A stretch of 64,000 nucleotides of DNA from an uncultured Lachnospiraceae bacterium (GCA_910584725.1 CAJUBE010000017.1:1-64000); one strand, 5' to 3'; positions 8,250 through 19,314 are shown, counted from the stretch's first letter. A program made the numbers and translations. The notes: a model not told the origin generated them from the sequence alone.

Positions 8250-11200
8250 ATGAGAAGCATGAAGAAGAGCAGGCTTTATCGAGTGGGATCGGCGCTTCTG
8301 GCGGCAGCGATGGTGTTTACCTGCACGCCGCAGGCCGGATTGTATGTCCGCGCGGAGGAGTCGGCACCGGCGGCGAATGCGCAGGGGGAAGAGCAGGATG
8401 CGCCCTCACAGGAGCCGGGGACAGGCGGGGAGACCCCGGGCGTTGACCAGCCGGGCGGAACTGACGGGAAGCAGGAAGATGCCGGATCGGATCAGGGCGG
8501 CGGTGACAACCAGGAAGCCGCTGATCCGGAACCGGGTGAAAACGGCGGAAACAATGATCAGCCCGGGGATGATATCGGGAATCCAAATCCGGTACCGGGA
8601 CAGACAGAAGACCCGAGCGGCGGCGATGACGGCCAGCCGGGCGAAAACGGAGATAATCGGGATACCGACCCGAAGCCGGGAGATAATGGCGCTCCGGCGG
8701 ATGACGATTACGGCCCGGGCGCTCCGGGGCCGGAGGAACCGGCGCTTCCGTCGGCAGCGGCCGATGGGGATACGACGGAGACACAGAAACAGAAGTTGAC
8801 GGTTGACTTTAATACCCAGACGGTGACGGCAAAAGATAAGACCTATGACGGCGAAAAGCACAGCATCAGCGGGCACGTACTCTGGACACCGCAGGCAGCG
8901 AACCTGAAATGGACTTTTAAACTGACAGCGAAAAAGCTTCATGACTATTACCCGGATCCGAAAGGCGGGCAGACAGAAGTTGTGTTGTCCTATAACAGTG
9001 TGGCGGCTGAGTTCGCAGAGGCTTATGAGAACATTGCGCCCACGGAATGCGGCAGGTATACGCTGGAGATTTCGGCTGCGCTTACGAATGATGCGGACAA
9101 AGATAAGTATGAGTATGAAGAAAGCAGTATGAAAGAGAGCTTTACGTTCTCGATTCTTCCCCTGCAGGGGAAGGAGGTAAATCTTGTCGGCGTGACGGGG
9201 ATTACGGATAAGGATTATGACGGTCAGCCTGTCGATCTTGTCCAGAGCATTAAAAATGTGAAGGTACAGACGAAGCAAGGTGTGGATATCACGGACAAGG
9301 TAGATCTCGAATATCGTGTGGAGGGAAAGACGGAGGACGGCACGGAATACAACCAGACAGTAGCTGCGGATACGTCGGCGGCCGATCTGCCTGCGGATGC
9401 CGGCAGCTATACGCTCTATGTCAATCTCAAAGAAAACGAAACGCATAATTACATGGCAAGGGAATGGGCGTTTCCTTTCAAAATTAGTCGGCGGGCAGTA
9501 AAGATTACCGTGAATGACCAGGAGATGCATGTGAAGAAAGGCGCCCCGATCAAGGCGGGCACAGCCTTATCACGGGATGATTTTGAAAAAGAGCTGTATC
9601 AGATCGAGGGGATTCCTGACGACGAAAAGGATGATTTTATAAAGAATCTTACGGTGAATGTCCAGCAGGAGGTAAATCCTGTGCAGACTGGCATTTACGA
9701 TCTGAAAGCGGAAGGAATCAATGCGGAGGAATGGTCGAATTACGATATTACCTATACAGAGGGCAAACTGACGGTCAAAGCGAGATTCAAGTGTGTTGAC
9801 AACGGCGGTGTGCTGAAAGCTGTCACCAATGTGGAAAACGGCTTAACTCTTGCGCAGATTGCGGAAAAGTATTTGTCTAAAAAGACGGCGTTCATTTATC
9901 TGGCGGATAACGCGGCGGACGATCAGTATAACGATACGGTGTCATCAAACGATATCAGGACTACGACAGGAATTGAGTGGGATACGGAGAAGCCTGCGCC
10001 CGGCACGAGTTATAACGAAAAGGAGAAAAGAGAACAGAAGTTTACAATGCAGGGCAAGGTCGTCCTGCCAGAGCTTGTATATGCGGAAGATGACGCAAAG
10101 CGAACCGTGACGGTTGAGGTAAGCGTGCGGGAGGCTTATGATGAAGGCCAGGCGCTGATGCCGCGTGCGGATGTGGCATCCGGTGTTGTAGGTTCGCAGA
10201 CAAGTGTGCGGCTTCTCACCGACGAGGAGGGCGCGCAGATCTATTATACCGTGGATGGGAGCGATCCACGCACATCCCAGTTGAGGCGTCTTTACAGCGA
10301 GGCAATTGAGATCAACAGAACCATGACGATTCTTGCTGTTTCACACATATACGGCAAGAGAGACAGTGAGGTTCTGCGGGTGACCTATTATCTGGATAAG
10401 AATATAAAACCTGTCAATCCGGACGATCCGGATAACCCGGATGACCCGGATAACCCGACGGTGCCCCCGGAGGATATTCCCAAGGACGATAACGGAAATC
10501 CCATAGAAATCCCCAAGGATATGTGGGTGACAGACGTGAAGCCGGATGAGGGATATGAAGGGCTTGTCTATACCGGCAAGGCGATCAAACCCACGGTGCG
10601 GGTTTACGATTACAAGAAGCGGCTGGAGGAGAAGAAAGACTACACCATAGCCTATAAGAACAATGTGAATGCGGCGGACAAAAATTCCGCCAAAGCGCCC
10701 ACGATTGTGATTACGGGCAAGGGAAATTATGAGGGGAAGATCAATAAGACCTTCACGATATCTCCGAAGAAAATTACGGACGCGGATGTCAAGACGGACG
10801 ATTTGACGGTTGCGTTCAACAACAAACAGCAAAAGCCCGTCCCGACGGTGACATGGAAGGGCAAGAAGCTTTCCGGCAAAAAGGATTACAGCGTTAGTAT
10901 TGGAAAAGGTGCTGCTACTGGTTCGGAGGTGCCGATGGGAGCGGACAGCTATCCGATCACGCTGACCGGAACCGGAAATTACACGGGCGAGAGAAAGATC
11001 ACATTCACCATCACGCAGGGAACGCCCGTGCCCAAACTGACTGTCAGCAAGATCGCCGCCGTTACCTACACGGGCAGCCCGATTATGCCGGAGCCTGTGG
11101 TGAAAGAGGGCAAAGAAGTGCTTGAGAAGGGCAAGCATTATACGCTTTCTTATGAAGACAATACGGAAGTGGGAACGGCCTCTGTTATGATTACCGGCAC

Positions 11201-12377
11201 CGGAGCGGCGGGTCAAAGCAAGTATTTCGGCGTGAAGCGCGTGACCTTCCAGATCAAGGCCGCCGCGACGATGAACAAAGCGAAGGTACAGTTTACGGAG
11301 ACGCCTGTCTATACGGGAAGCGCGGTGGAGCCTGCATGTACGGTGACGATATCGCAGAAAGTAAACGGCGTCACGGAGAGCCGTACGCTGGTCAAGGATA
11401 CGGACTACACCGTGACCTACCAGAACAACGTGAAGGCCGGGACGGCGACGGCAGTATTTACGGGAAAGGGCGCTTATGGCGGTACTCTGAAAAAGACGTA
11501 CAAGATAACCGCTTACGATCTGATGGCTGACCCGAACAAAAAAGTGGAGATTCAGACGCTGGAGGCTTATCCCTATATGAAGGGCGGAAGCGTGCCGAAG
11601 CCCGTTGTCAGATTTGACGGGAAGAAGTTGACGGAGGGAACGGATTACACCTTATCCTACAAGAACAATAAGGCGGCCGGAAGCGCTGCAACCGTGACTG
11701 TCAAAGGCAAGGGCAACTTCAAGGGAAGCGCAGTGAAATCCTTCAGGGTCGATGTGCGGGATATTTCCGGAGAGGTGTTAGGCGTTTCCGACTCCAAAGT
11801 AACCGTGTCGGCGGCGGATAAGGTCTTTCAGGCAAAGGCAAATATTTACAAGACCAAAATTAAGGTGTTGGATATGAACGGCAAAGCCCTCTCGGCGGGC
11901 AAAGATTATGACAAGAATGTCACCTATTCCTATGCGGAATATATCAATGTGGAAACCACCAATCCGAATGCAGTGGCGGCGGATAAGATCAGAAAAGTAG
12001 GGGATCCTGTGCAGGCCACGGATATCATCCCCGCAGGGGCGTTGATTCAGGTGACGGTCAATGCAAAGGGCACCAATTATAAGGGAACAGCGACAGGCAC
12101 ATACCGTTTTGTGCGGGCTGATCTCGCGAAAGCGAAGGTCGTTGTGCCCACCCAGACTTACACGGGAAAAGCGATTGAGCCGAAAGCGGCTGATATACAG
12201 GTGACGTTAAGCGGCATGGTTTTATCCCCGGATGATTTCACGGTTGTGGGATATTCCAACAATATAAATAAGGGAACCGCAAAGCTGACCATTCAGGGAA
12301 AAGGCAATTACGGCGGCACGAAGACGGTGACCTTTAAGATTAAGGGAAAGAGCCTGCTCAGTCAAATATTGGGGTAA
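8250..12377 (+). CDS. Large secreted repeat protein with MBG/CHB_HEX-like domains
   Basis: About 1375 residues. ATG 8250 is preferred over ATG 8226 because AGGGGAAG lies 8 nt upstream of it. Basic residues and a hydrophobic stretch (SALLAAAMVFTCTPQA) form a signal peptide. Residues about 36-165 are a Gly/Pro/Asp/Glu-rich linker. Two beta-rich modules follow, the second MBG-like. Residues about 638-715 resemble the chitobiase C-terminal fold (IYYTVDGSDPRTSQ). A short Asn-Pro-Asp-Asp spacer leads to about seven repeats of roughly 80-90 residues with the pattern YTGKAIEP...DYTVTYQNN...GKGNYGGT. There is no C-terminal sorting signal or membrane helix, so it is probably secreted or non-covalently wall-bound. 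It opens a sortase/surface-protein locus. Binding partner unknown. Confidence 0.85.
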   Translation: MRSMKKSRLYRVGSALLAAAMVFTCTPQAGLYVRAEESAPAANAQGEEQDAPSQEPGTGGETPGVDQPGGTDGKQEDAGSDQGGGDNQEAADPEPGENGGNNDQPGDDIGNPNPVPGQTEDPSGGDDGQPGENGDNRDTDPKPGDNGAPADDDYGPGAPGPEEPALPSAAADGDTTETQKQKLTVDFNTQTVTAKDKTYDGEKHSISGHVLWTPQAANLKWTFKLTAKKLHDYYPDPKGGQTEVVLSYNSVAAEFAEAYENIAPTECGRYTLEISAALTNDADKDKYEYEESSMKESFTFSILPLQGKEVNLVGVTGITDKDYDGQPVDLVQSIKNVKVQTKQGVDITDKVDLEYRVEGKTEDGTEYNQTVAADTSAADLPADAGSYTLYVNLKENETHNYMAREWAFPFKISRRAVKITVNDQEMHVKKGAPIKAGTALSRDDFEKELYQIEGIPDDEKDDFIKNLTVNVQQEVNPVQTGIYDLKAEGINAEEWSNYDITYTEGKLTVKARFKCVDNGGVLKAVTNVENGLTLAQIAEKYLSKKTAFIYLADNAADDQYNDTVSSNDIRTTTGIEWDTEKPAPGTSYNEKEKREQKFTMQGKVVLPELVYAEDDAKRTVTVEVSVREAYDEGQALMPRADVASGVVGSQTSVRLLTDEEGAQIYYTVDGSDPRTSQLRRLYSEAIEINRTMTILAVSHIYGKRDSEVLRVTYYLDKNIKPVNPDDPDNPDDPDNPTVPPEDIPKDDNGNPIEIPKDMWVTDVKPDEGYEGLVYTGKAIKPTVRVYDYKKRLEEKKDYTIAYKNNVNAADKNSAKAPTIVITGKGNYEGKINKTFTISPKKITDADVKTDDLTVAFNNKQQKPVPTVTWKGKKLSGKKDYSVSIGKGAATGSEVPMGADSYPITLTGTGNYTGERKITFTITQGTPVPKLTVSKIAAVTYTGSPIMPEPVVKEGKEVLEKGKHYTLSYEDNTEVGTASVMITGTGAAGQSKYFGVKRVTFQIKAAATMNKAKVQFTETPVYTGSAVEPACTVTISQKVNGVTESRTLVKDTDYTVTYQNNVKAGTATAVFTGKGAYGGTLKKTYKITAYDLMADPNKKVEIQTLEAYPYMKGGSVPKPVVRFDGKKLTEGTDYTLSYKNNKAAGSAATVTVKGKGNFKGSAVKSFRVDVRDISGEVLGVSDSKVTVSAADKVFQAKANIYKTKIKVLDMNGKALSAGKDYDKNVTYSYAEYINVETTNPNAVAADKIRKVGDPVQATDIIPAGALIQVTVNAKGTNYKGTATGTYRFVRADLAKAKVVVPTQTYTGKAIEPKAADIQVTLSGMVLSPDDFTVVGYSNNINKGTAKLTIQGKGNYGGTKTVTFKIKGKSLLSQILG

Positions 12378-12408
12378 TTATCGTAAAATACTTGCATAAT
12401 TTTCATAA

Positions 12409-12437
12409 TTGAGTAAAATAGAAGTATATGCGATAAT
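12409..12437 (+). promoter_or_regulatory. Probable promoter of the sortase gene
   Basis: TTGAGT (12409-12414), 17 nt, GATAAT (12432-12437). A small hairpin TATCTG-ATAAC-CAGATA follows before the ribosome-binding site AAGGAG. Confidence 0.45.
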
Positions 12438-12504
12438 ATTATGTCAATGCCAATATGGGTATCTGATAACCAGATATAGTAGGAGATGAAGGAGCGATCC
12501 CTAT

Positions 12505-13683
12505 ATGGCGGGGTTTGAAGTAGCAGGGAGAAGACTGAGGACGGAGGCGGATTACAAAGCTGCACTCCGTGATCAGAAACTGATTCAGCAGATCCGCTCC
12601 CAGGTTGATATGGAGCAGCCGGGAGCGGTCATTACCTTATATTCGGATATGCAGGCCGGGAAGTATCGTTTCGAGACGGTAGTCGGAAACGACTTTGACG
12701 ATGAGATTTACGAGCTTGCCAAGAAGTATGAAAGTCAGGGCTACAATAAAGACAGCCGGGTTTCTGCCCGGAAGAAGCGGGAAAAGAAGCCGAAACAAAA
12801 GAAGCAGAAGGATGTAAAGCAGCAGAAGGCGAAGCAGGTCTCTTTGGAAGATTACGATGCTGACATGCAGAAAGAAATTCTCGCGCAGATCAAGAAGCGC
12901 GACAGACGCCGCAGGCTTCTGGTTATTCTGTGCAGTGTCGTGGCTGTGGGGTGCTTTGGCTATTTTGGTGTGTATTCGTTTTTTGTTGAGAGAAACGAGA
13001 TGGATTACGAGAATCTTTCCCGGTTGAAAGGCAACAGCACACTGACGGGAAGCCTTTTCCATGGCGTGACCATACACTATACGGAAGAGGAAGAGATCGA
13101 GCTGGAGGTGTTGGAAGAGTACCAGACCCTCTATAATAAAAACAAAAAGCTAATCGGATGGTTGAAGATTGACGATACTATTATAGACTACCCGGTGATG
13201 CAGACAGCCAACAACGAATATTATCTGGATCACAACTTTAATCAGGAGTATGACAAGAACGGCAGCCTGTTTCTTGATAAGGACTGTGACGTGGTGCGGA
13301 GAAACACCAATCTGATCATATACGGACATCATATGAAGTCCGGCAAGATGTTCGGGAATCTGAACAGCTACAGCAATGAGGACTATGGGAAGAAACATTC
13401 ACTGATCCAGTTTGACACGATATATGAGAAGGGCACATACGAAGTGATGTATGTGTTCCGCTCCAGAATCTACAACGAGGACGAAGTGGTGTTTAAGTAT
13501 TATCAGTTTTTGGACGCGGCTTCGGAGGCGGAATTTAATTCCAATATGCAGGAGATGGCGGCGCTGTCTCTGTATGATACGGGCGTGACGGCGAGTTACG
13601 GCGACGAGCTTTTGACCCTGTCCACCTGCGACAGCTCCGAGACGGACGGTAGGTTTGTGGTGGTAGCGAAAAGAGTCAGTTGA
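12505..13683 (+). CDS. srtB: Class B sortase
   Basis: A 392-residue membrane-anchored transpeptidase. A long cytoplasmic N-terminus ends in a Lys/Gln-rich stretch (residues 88-112), then a membrane helix at about 138-160, then the sortase domain. Catalytic features are visible: His in YGHHMKSGKMFGNL (residues 273-286), Cys375 in TLSTC and Arg383 in DGRFVVVAKR. The class B type is suggested by the TLSTC context and the extra N-terminal helix. Sortases cleave a C-terminal signal and attach the protein to cell-wall peptide. The two genes downstream encode proteins ending in PKTGD and SPDTGD signals. Known C. difficile SrtB recognises (S/P)PxTG-type motifs, so these are the likely substrates. The 140-residue N-terminal extension is longer than in most class B enzymes. 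Confidence 0.9.
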   Translation: MAGFEVAGRRLRTEADYKAALRDQKLIQQIRSQVDMEQPGAVITLYSDMQAGKYRFETVVGNDFDDEIYELAKKYESQGYNKDSRVSARKKREKKPKQKKQKDVKQQKAKQVSLEDYDADMQKEILAQIKKRDRRRRLLVILCSVVAVGCFGYFGVYSFFVERNEMDYENLSRLKGNSTLTGSLFHGVTIHYTEEEEIELEVLEEYQTLYNKNKKLIGWLKIDDTIIDYPVMQTANNEYYLDHNFNQEYDKNGSLFLDKDCDVVRRNTNLIIYGHHMKSGKMFGNLNSYSNEDYGKKHSLIQFDTIYEKGTYEVMYVFRSRIYNEDEVVFKYYQFLDAASEAEFNSNMQEMAALSLYDTGVTASYGDELLTLSTCDSSETDGRFVVVAKRVS

Positions 13684-13740
13684 TAGACAAATGACTGGTT
13701 GACATAAATTAGAATGTGTAAGGGAATGAGGAGACACACC

Positions 13741-16700
13741 ATGGCGAAAAAAACAGCAGTGAGAAAGCCGAAGAGAAGATTAAAGAAGACAGTCAGAAGG
13801 AGTCTGGCGGCGGTATTGATGGTCACTTCGATTGCGGTGGCCGCTATTCCCGCGCCCGAAAACTTAGCTGACAATCCGGGAGCGAGAGCGGAGGATCCGG
13901 TGGAATCGCCCACGGATTATGTGGCGGCGGAAGATGTTCCCGGGCTGTTGGGTACGCCTCCCACGAACCAGTATGTGTTATCGGCGGATGATTCGGGAGA
14001 TACGGACAAGGAGCAGGCGCTTATTGCGAATACAATTGTGCCGGCTATCGAAAGTGGCGATGTGGTGCCCACGGAAATTGTAACGAGTTACAGCGGGGAA
14101 CTATATCTTACATGGCAGTTTTTATATGAGCCGAAAGGGCAGAATACAGGACGTCTTGTCAAATATAACGACGAATTCCCGGCAGATTTGGTGAATCTGG
14201 GTTTACAGCCGAACAAGCAATATTTTATCGTACACGAAAATGCGTACAATCTGTACTTTAGTGATCCGGGTAATTTAAATCAAGATCCCGATGACGAGTC
14301 AACGCGTTTAACCGGAATGGATAATTTGACGGCGACCGATTTGTTTTATCCGACAACAAAGATTGCGTATACATACCGGGATGTGGATCGCAGGACGGGA
14401 GAAATTCTTCTGGATGAGCCTACCATTCACTTCTTTCAGACTTATTTTTCCAGAGATTATGAGTCCGCGACAAGTGTGTTTAAGGCTTATTGGGAAGAGT
14501 ATACAAAATTACTTGAGACTGATGTAGCTGAAGGCGGCGGGCAGGCTGCCGCGGATGCGTTGGATAAGCCGGATCCTTTTGAGAGAGCGGCTTCCGATAT
14601 CACGAACGAAACAGACCGGAAAAAATATTTTTGCGAGCATAACAGGATTTTGAGCAGACTGCCTGCATACACATTGGAGATTGCCACAGACAGAAGGCTG
14701 ACCAACAGTGGCGACAGGGTGTATGTGGCGCATGGCGATGGCAATGTACCGGCGGACTCTACCTATAAAGATGTAGACGGTTATTTGGTTGAGAAGGATA
14801 GTACTTTGATTACCTCGATCGCTTACAGGGCGTTTGCTGATGTGCATAACGTAAAGCAGATCGAAATAGATCAGTATGTAAGGACGATTGAGCAGAGCGC
14901 TTTTGAGGAAGCAAACATTGCCAGTGTTGACATTGGTAATGCGAGAACTATCGGAGATCATGCTTTTAGGAATTGTAAGAGTCTGACCACGGTTACGTTC
15001 AGTGAGACATCGCCTACGGATACGATTGGAGTTGAGGCTTTTTACGGAACGGGAATTAATACTAAATTGGAATTTCCGCGCTATATTGCAAGGATTGGTT
15101 ATGGTGCGTTTGCCTATTGCCTGGATCTGAGTGAAATAAAATTTTTTGATACAGGCGCAAATTGTACGGTAGGAGATTATGCTTTTTATGGCAATACCCG
15201 TCTGACATCAGTAGATTTTGCCCGCACGGTGTTTGAAAGAATTGGCAAATGCGCTTTCGCTATTGCCGCGCCGAGCGGTGATTCCATGACGGAGTTCCAT
15301 TTTCCCGGCGAGGGCCTGAACACCATGGATGATTATGTTCTTGCCAACCGCCGCGGACTGGAAACGGTCGTGATTGAAAATTACACGAAAAAAGTGCCGG
15401 TACACACCTTCTATAATTGTTTCGGATTAAAGAAAGCGGAGTTTTCCGACAAGTGCGGGGCGGCATCCTTTGATCCCGAATTGTTTAAGGATGTGACGGA
15501 GGACAGCTTCTGTGTGTACGGTCCGGAGCTTTATGCCAATAGCCCGGCATTCCCAAGGACGAGTACATGGGATGCGGTGCGTACCGACGGCAAGGGCATT
15601 CCCTATGTCTATGAGAAGGACGGCAAGAAGCATTACGAGATGGCGCTCACCAGTGATGACGGAACGAGATACCGTTATTCGGCGAGCGAGGACGGCATTT
15701 TGATTTCCTGTGCGCTGATCACACGGAATCCCGGTATGGTGGATCTGGTTATTCCGGAGACGATCGGTGACATTAAAGTAAAGAGTATCGGGGCGGGTTG
15801 CTTTGACGACAGGGAGCTGCGCGCCGTGATCCGCAGTATTACCATAAAGAATAATTCCGTGGCTGAGATTGGCGACGGTGTGTTCCGTGATCTGAAAAAG
15901 CTGAGGAAGGTAAGGATTGGAGACTCTGTGACAAGCATCGGCGCGAATGCCTTTGCCGGCTGCTCCAGTCTGTATGACGTGTATTTTACGACGCCTTCCG
16001 CCGGACACGCGGCGCTTAAGATCGGCGCGGATGCCTTTGTTACCACAGGGGATCATCTGACATTCCACGGGGATATTGTGGAAGGGTATGCGCCTTTTGA
16101 GCTGGCTACGGATCAGAACAACGTGCTCAGAGATCCGGATCACCCGAATTATCCGCCGGTAAATATCTGCTACCAGAGTCTCTGGGACAGCGGAGAGGGG
16201 GCGCATCTCACGGTGATGCCCGATAAGTCGACCGGCGAGGTGACGCTTCTGGATTATCCGAAGTTTCAGGATCTGGAGAATCTGACCAGAGACGATGAGC
16301 TGCAGGATTTCTGCCGAGATATGGAGGATTACTACTACTATACGGTTTACGATACCGACAGCGCGGAGATCAATACGCTGCGGCATGAATATGCTGTGAT
16401 TTTTGAGGCATACCGCACAGGGGCTCCGAATGTTACGGTTAACGGCACTGTGATTGTGAAGGCCGATTATGAAGACGCGCTGGATCGCAGATATGGGCCG
16501 TGGATCAACCCGGTTTACTGCAGCGGCGCATGGGTGCAGTATATGAATGCGCAGCAGGAAGACACGGCGGAAGGGAAGCTGACGGATTTCCTCTTCAAGC
16601 CTCTTGTGGCGCAGGCTGCCACGGATCCGACGCCTTACTTTGAAGCTTATCCCTATAATTTCATGGATAATTACGAGAATTATCTGAATATGGGGACTGC

Positions 16701-19287
16701 AGAGTACGGCGCGCTGCCAGAATATAAACAGGTACCGGAAAAGGTGTGGGGCTTCATCCATGCGACGCAGGATATTTATGTGCCCAAGGGCATTGATTCC
16801 ATAGACGTGATCTCCTATATGGAGAACAACCGTGACAACTATAATAAGTACATTAAGGATCGTCCGGCAGATACCATGTATACCACGACGCTGGGCGGGG
16901 CGGTTCCCGGATTGTTCAGCGGCTATTATAAGGACTATGAGGAGGATGATGACGAGCGGGAGAATGCCGTAAAGGGTAATGATACGATACAGAGCGTTAT
17001 TTTGACGGATATTAAGTCCATTCCCGACTACGCCTTTGACGACTGCGAGCAGCTGACGAGGGTGGAGATGCCTGCGGCGACGAAGGTTGGCAAACTGCCG
17101 TTCCGCAACTGTGAGAATCTGATCAATCTGGTTGGCAGCGCGGATTATCCCGCGGAGAGAGGCATTCTCTACGAGAAGCATAAGGATGCGGACGGAAATG
17201 ACAGATACCGGATCATTGAGTGTCTGTTGGCGAGAGGAAAGAGCGGCGTAGGGGAGGAACTGTCAGTTTCCACCATATCCTCGGTGACAGACAGTATGAT
17301 TCCCTTCCTGTGTGAGACATGTGAGACGGATAAAGACGGAAGCAAGGCTCTTCCGGCTATTGCAGAGGGAGCCTTTGAGGGATGTAAGTATGTCTCTATT
17401 GTGAATCTTACCGATGCGGCAGGATTAAAGACCATACCGGAAAATGCATTTAAGGACTGCGAAAGAATCGGACAGATGATTCTGCCGGGTTCCGTGAATA
17501 AGATTGCGGACAATGCATTTACCCGCACGGCGACGACGGGCACGACCCATGCGAATGTGACAATTTATGGCCGGGAGGTGGATATTGCGGATACGGCGTT
17601 TACGCCGAGAAGCGATTTCACGATTTATTCCTATGAAGATTCTGCGGCGAAGCGGTATGCGGACAGATATCAGATTGATTTCCAGCCGCTCAATGCGTGC
17701 AGGGTATGGTTCTACGATTATGACGGTACGCCGCTTGGCGACGCGATCACGGTGGATAAGGGAACGAGGGTGACCGATCTGCCCGCGGCGGCACAGAAAG
17801 TTACAGAGGCAAACCACAGGCCCGGATATAACTTTGATAAGTGGTTGAGTGATGAAGGAAAGACGCTGGACGATCCGATTGAGAACGATATGACGGTCTT
17901 TGTGGCGCAGTATACGAGCGACGGTTCGCTGGTGGACGGCAAGTGCAGCGTACAGTTCGTACACGGCCGTACCGGTCAGGTGTTCAGCGGAAGAGGCGCG
18001 GACGATAACGACAGATATCTGATTGTGCCCGGAACAAGCTTTGCAGATCCTTTGAACGGCGGACTGCCGACACCGGTACCTTCACCGAACCCGACTGAGG
18101 ACGGATATACCTTCCTGAATGAGTTTAGGACGGATGCGGGTGAAGTATGGACGCCGGAGACGATTATTACCCGGAATACGACGGTGCTTGCGCTCTTCGG
18201 ACAGAACGGCGGCAACGGAAATACAAGCGGCGGCAGCGGAAACACCAGCGGCGGCACGACCAGCGGCGGTTCCGGAAATACCAGCAGAAATACGACGACC
18301 AGCAGGAACAGCGGAAGCAGTAGCAGCAAGAAGAGCAGCAGCACAAGCAGCAGTTCTACCTCCAGCAGTTCCACCAGCGCTACCTCCACCACATCAAGCG
18401 GTGTGGGACAGTACACGGTGTTTGTGGAGGGCGGAAGCGGATCCGGCAGCTATGCGCCCGGTACGGTGGTTATTATCTCCTGCTATATGCCTGCGGACGG
18501 TATGCGGTTTGAGAAGTGGACGACAGAGTCGAACGGTGTGGCGCTTGCCAGCACGACGATGACGACGACGACCTTTACGATGCCTGCCAACAATGTGACG
18601 GTTAAGGCGAATTATGTGGAAGCTCCGGCGGCTCCTTCCGTGGCAGTGAATACTGGCGGCGGTGGCGGTGGAACCGGGAATACCGGCAACAACACTGGCA
18701 CAACAAACGGCAACGGCAGTACCAGAGTGGATATAGAGAAGCCGGGAATCTCCAACAGAGATCTGGCGACGGCGAACACGAACGGTTCCTCGGATAACTT
18801 CATCGTGAAGATTTCCGAGACGGATGAGGCGACCCGCGCGGTGGCGGCAGCGCTCACAAACAAGTACGGTACGCTTGATAATATTTTGTACTACGCGATG
18901 GATATCAGTCTCTATGATTCCACCGGCACCACGAAGATTACGGATACCACGGGATTGTCTGTGGACATTACCATCCCGATTCCGGATTCGTTGGTGGCTT
19001 ACGGCGGCAACAACATGGCGGGCGCGGTGATTAACGGCGATCAGTTAGAGAGCCTGAACGAGAGCTTTACCACGATCAACGGTGTACCTTGTATCCGTTT
19101 CCGTGCGGAGCACTTCTCGCCTTATACGGTTTATGTAGACACCGGAAATCTGGTGGAAGGCGTGATCGACGTGACGCCTAAGACTGGTGACCCGATTCAT
19201 CCGAAGTGGTTCTTATCGCTCGGGCTGGCTTGCCTGTCGATCATTCTGTTCTTGAAGAAGGACAAAAAGACGGCGGCAAAGGCATAA
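13741..19287 (+). CDS. Giant BspA-type leucine-rich-repeat surface protein with sorting signal
   Basis: 1848 residues from ATG 13741, chosen for GAGGAG 7 nt upstream; ATG 13714 in the same frame is less likely. The basic N-terminus and a hydrophobic stretch (LAAVLMVTSIAVAAIPAP) give a signal peptide. LRR_5/BspA repeats (IGDHAFRNCKSLTTVTF type) occur in three blocks, near residues 355-580, 665-775 and 1080-1310, separated by a Tyr/Asp-rich region without recognised domains. Two InlB B-repeat-like modules (about 1317-1490), a Ser/Thr/Gly stretch (1489-1555), another B-repeat-like module and a beta-rich C-terminal domain follow. The C-terminus is PKTGD (1813-1817), a hydrophobic helix and a Lys-rich tail, a typical wall-sorting signal. 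Likely role: adhesion or binding of host or bacterial polymers (inferred). Confidence 0.88.
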   Translation: MAKKTAVRKPKRRLKKTVRRSLAAVLMVTSIAVAAIPAPENLADNPGARAEDPVESPTDYVAAEDVPGLLGTPPTNQYVLSADDSGDTDKEQALIANTIVPAIESGDVVPTEIVTSYSGELYLTWQFLYEPKGQNTGRLVKYNDEFPADLVNLGLQPNKQYFIVHENAYNLYFSDPGNLNQDPDDESTRLTGMDNLTATDLFYPTTKIAYTYRDVDRRTGEILLDEPTIHFFQTYFSRDYESATSVFKAYWEEYTKLLETDVAEGGGQAAADALDKPDPFERAASDITNETDRKKYFCEHNRILSRLPAYTLEIATDRRLTNSGDRVYVAHGDGNVPADSTYKDVDGYLVEKDSTLITSIAYRAFADVHNVKQIEIDQYVRTIEQSAFEEANIASVDIGNARTIGDHAFRNCKSLTTVTFSETSPTDTIGVEAFYGTGINTKLEFPRYIARIGYGAFAYCLDLSEIKFFDTGANCTVGDYAFYGNTRLTSVDFARTVFERIGKCAFAIAAPSGDSMTEFHFPGEGLNTMDDYVLANRRGLETVVIENYTKKVPVHTFYNCFGLKKAEFSDKCGAASFDPELFKDVTEDSFCVYGPELYANSPAFPRTSTWDAVRTDGKGIPYVYEKDGKKHYEMALTSDDGTRYRYSASEDGILISCALITRNPGMVDLVIPETIGDIKVKSIGAGCFDDRELRAVIRSITIKNNSVAEIGDGVFRDLKKLRKVRIGDSVTSIGANAFAGCSSLYDVYFTTPSAGHAALKIGADAFVTTGDHLTFHGDIVEGYAPFELATDQNNVLRDPDHPNYPPVNICYQSLWDSGEGAHLTVMPDKSTGEVTLLDYPKFQDLENLTRDDELQDFCRDMEDYYYYTVYDTDSAEINTLRHEYAVIFEAYRTGAPNVTVNGTVIVKADYEDALDRRYGPWINPVYCSGAWVQYMNAQQEDTAEGKLTDFLFKPLVAQAATDPTPYFEAYPYNFMDNYENYLNMGTAEYGALPEYKQVPEKVWGFIHATQDIYVPKGIDSIDVISYMENNRDNYNKYIKDRPADTMYTTTLGGAVPGLFSGYYKDYEEDDDERENAVKGNDTIQSVILTDIKSIPDYAFDDCEQLTRVEMPAATKVGKLPFRNCENLINLVGSADYPAERGILYEKHKDADGNDRYRIIECLLARGKSGVGEELSVSTISSVTDSMIPFLCETCETDKDGSKALPAIAEGAFEGCKYVSIVNLTDAAGLKTIPENAFKDCERIGQMILPGSVNKIADNAFTRTATTGTTHANVTIYGREVDIADTAFTPRSDFTIYSYEDSAAKRYADRYQIDFQPLNACRVWFYDYDGTPLGDAITVDKGTRVTDLPAAAQKVTEANHRPGYNFDKWLSDEGKTLDDPIENDMTVFVAQYTSDGSLVDGKCSVQFVHGRTGQVFSGRGADDNDRYLIVPGTSFADPLNGGLPTPVPSPNPTEDGYTFLNEFRTDAGEVWTPETIITRNTTVLALFGQNGGNGNTSGGSGNTSGGTTSGGSGNTSRNTTTSRNSGSSSSKKSSSTSSSSTSSSSTSATSTTSSGVGQYTVFVEGGSGSGSYAPGTVVIISCYMPADGMRFEKWTTESNGVALASTTMTTTTFTMPANNVTVKANYVEAPAAPSVAVNTGGGGGGTGNTGNNTGTTNGNGSTRVDIEKPGISNRDLATANTNGSSDNFIVKISETDEATRAVAAALTNKYGTLDNILYYAMDISLYDSTGTTKITDTTGLSVDITIPIPDSLVAYGGNNMAGAVINGDQLESLNESFTTINGVPCIRFRAEHFSPYTVYVDTGNLVEGVIDVTPKTGDPIHPKWFLSLGLACLSIILFLKKDKKTAAKA

Positions 19288-19314
19288 GGGACATAGATCC
19301 CGAGGGGGAATCTT

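Noticed and set aside
10418..10460. Short tandem DNA repeat
   Set aside because: It encodes an in-frame Asn-Pro-Asp-Asp spacer in the surface protein and needs no separate explanation.
15427..17181. Long open frame on the minus strand (584 codons) inside the large LRR gene
   Set aside because: It is antisense to a clearly coding repeat protein, is rich in Arg/His/Ile as shadows usually are, and has no ribosome-binding site.
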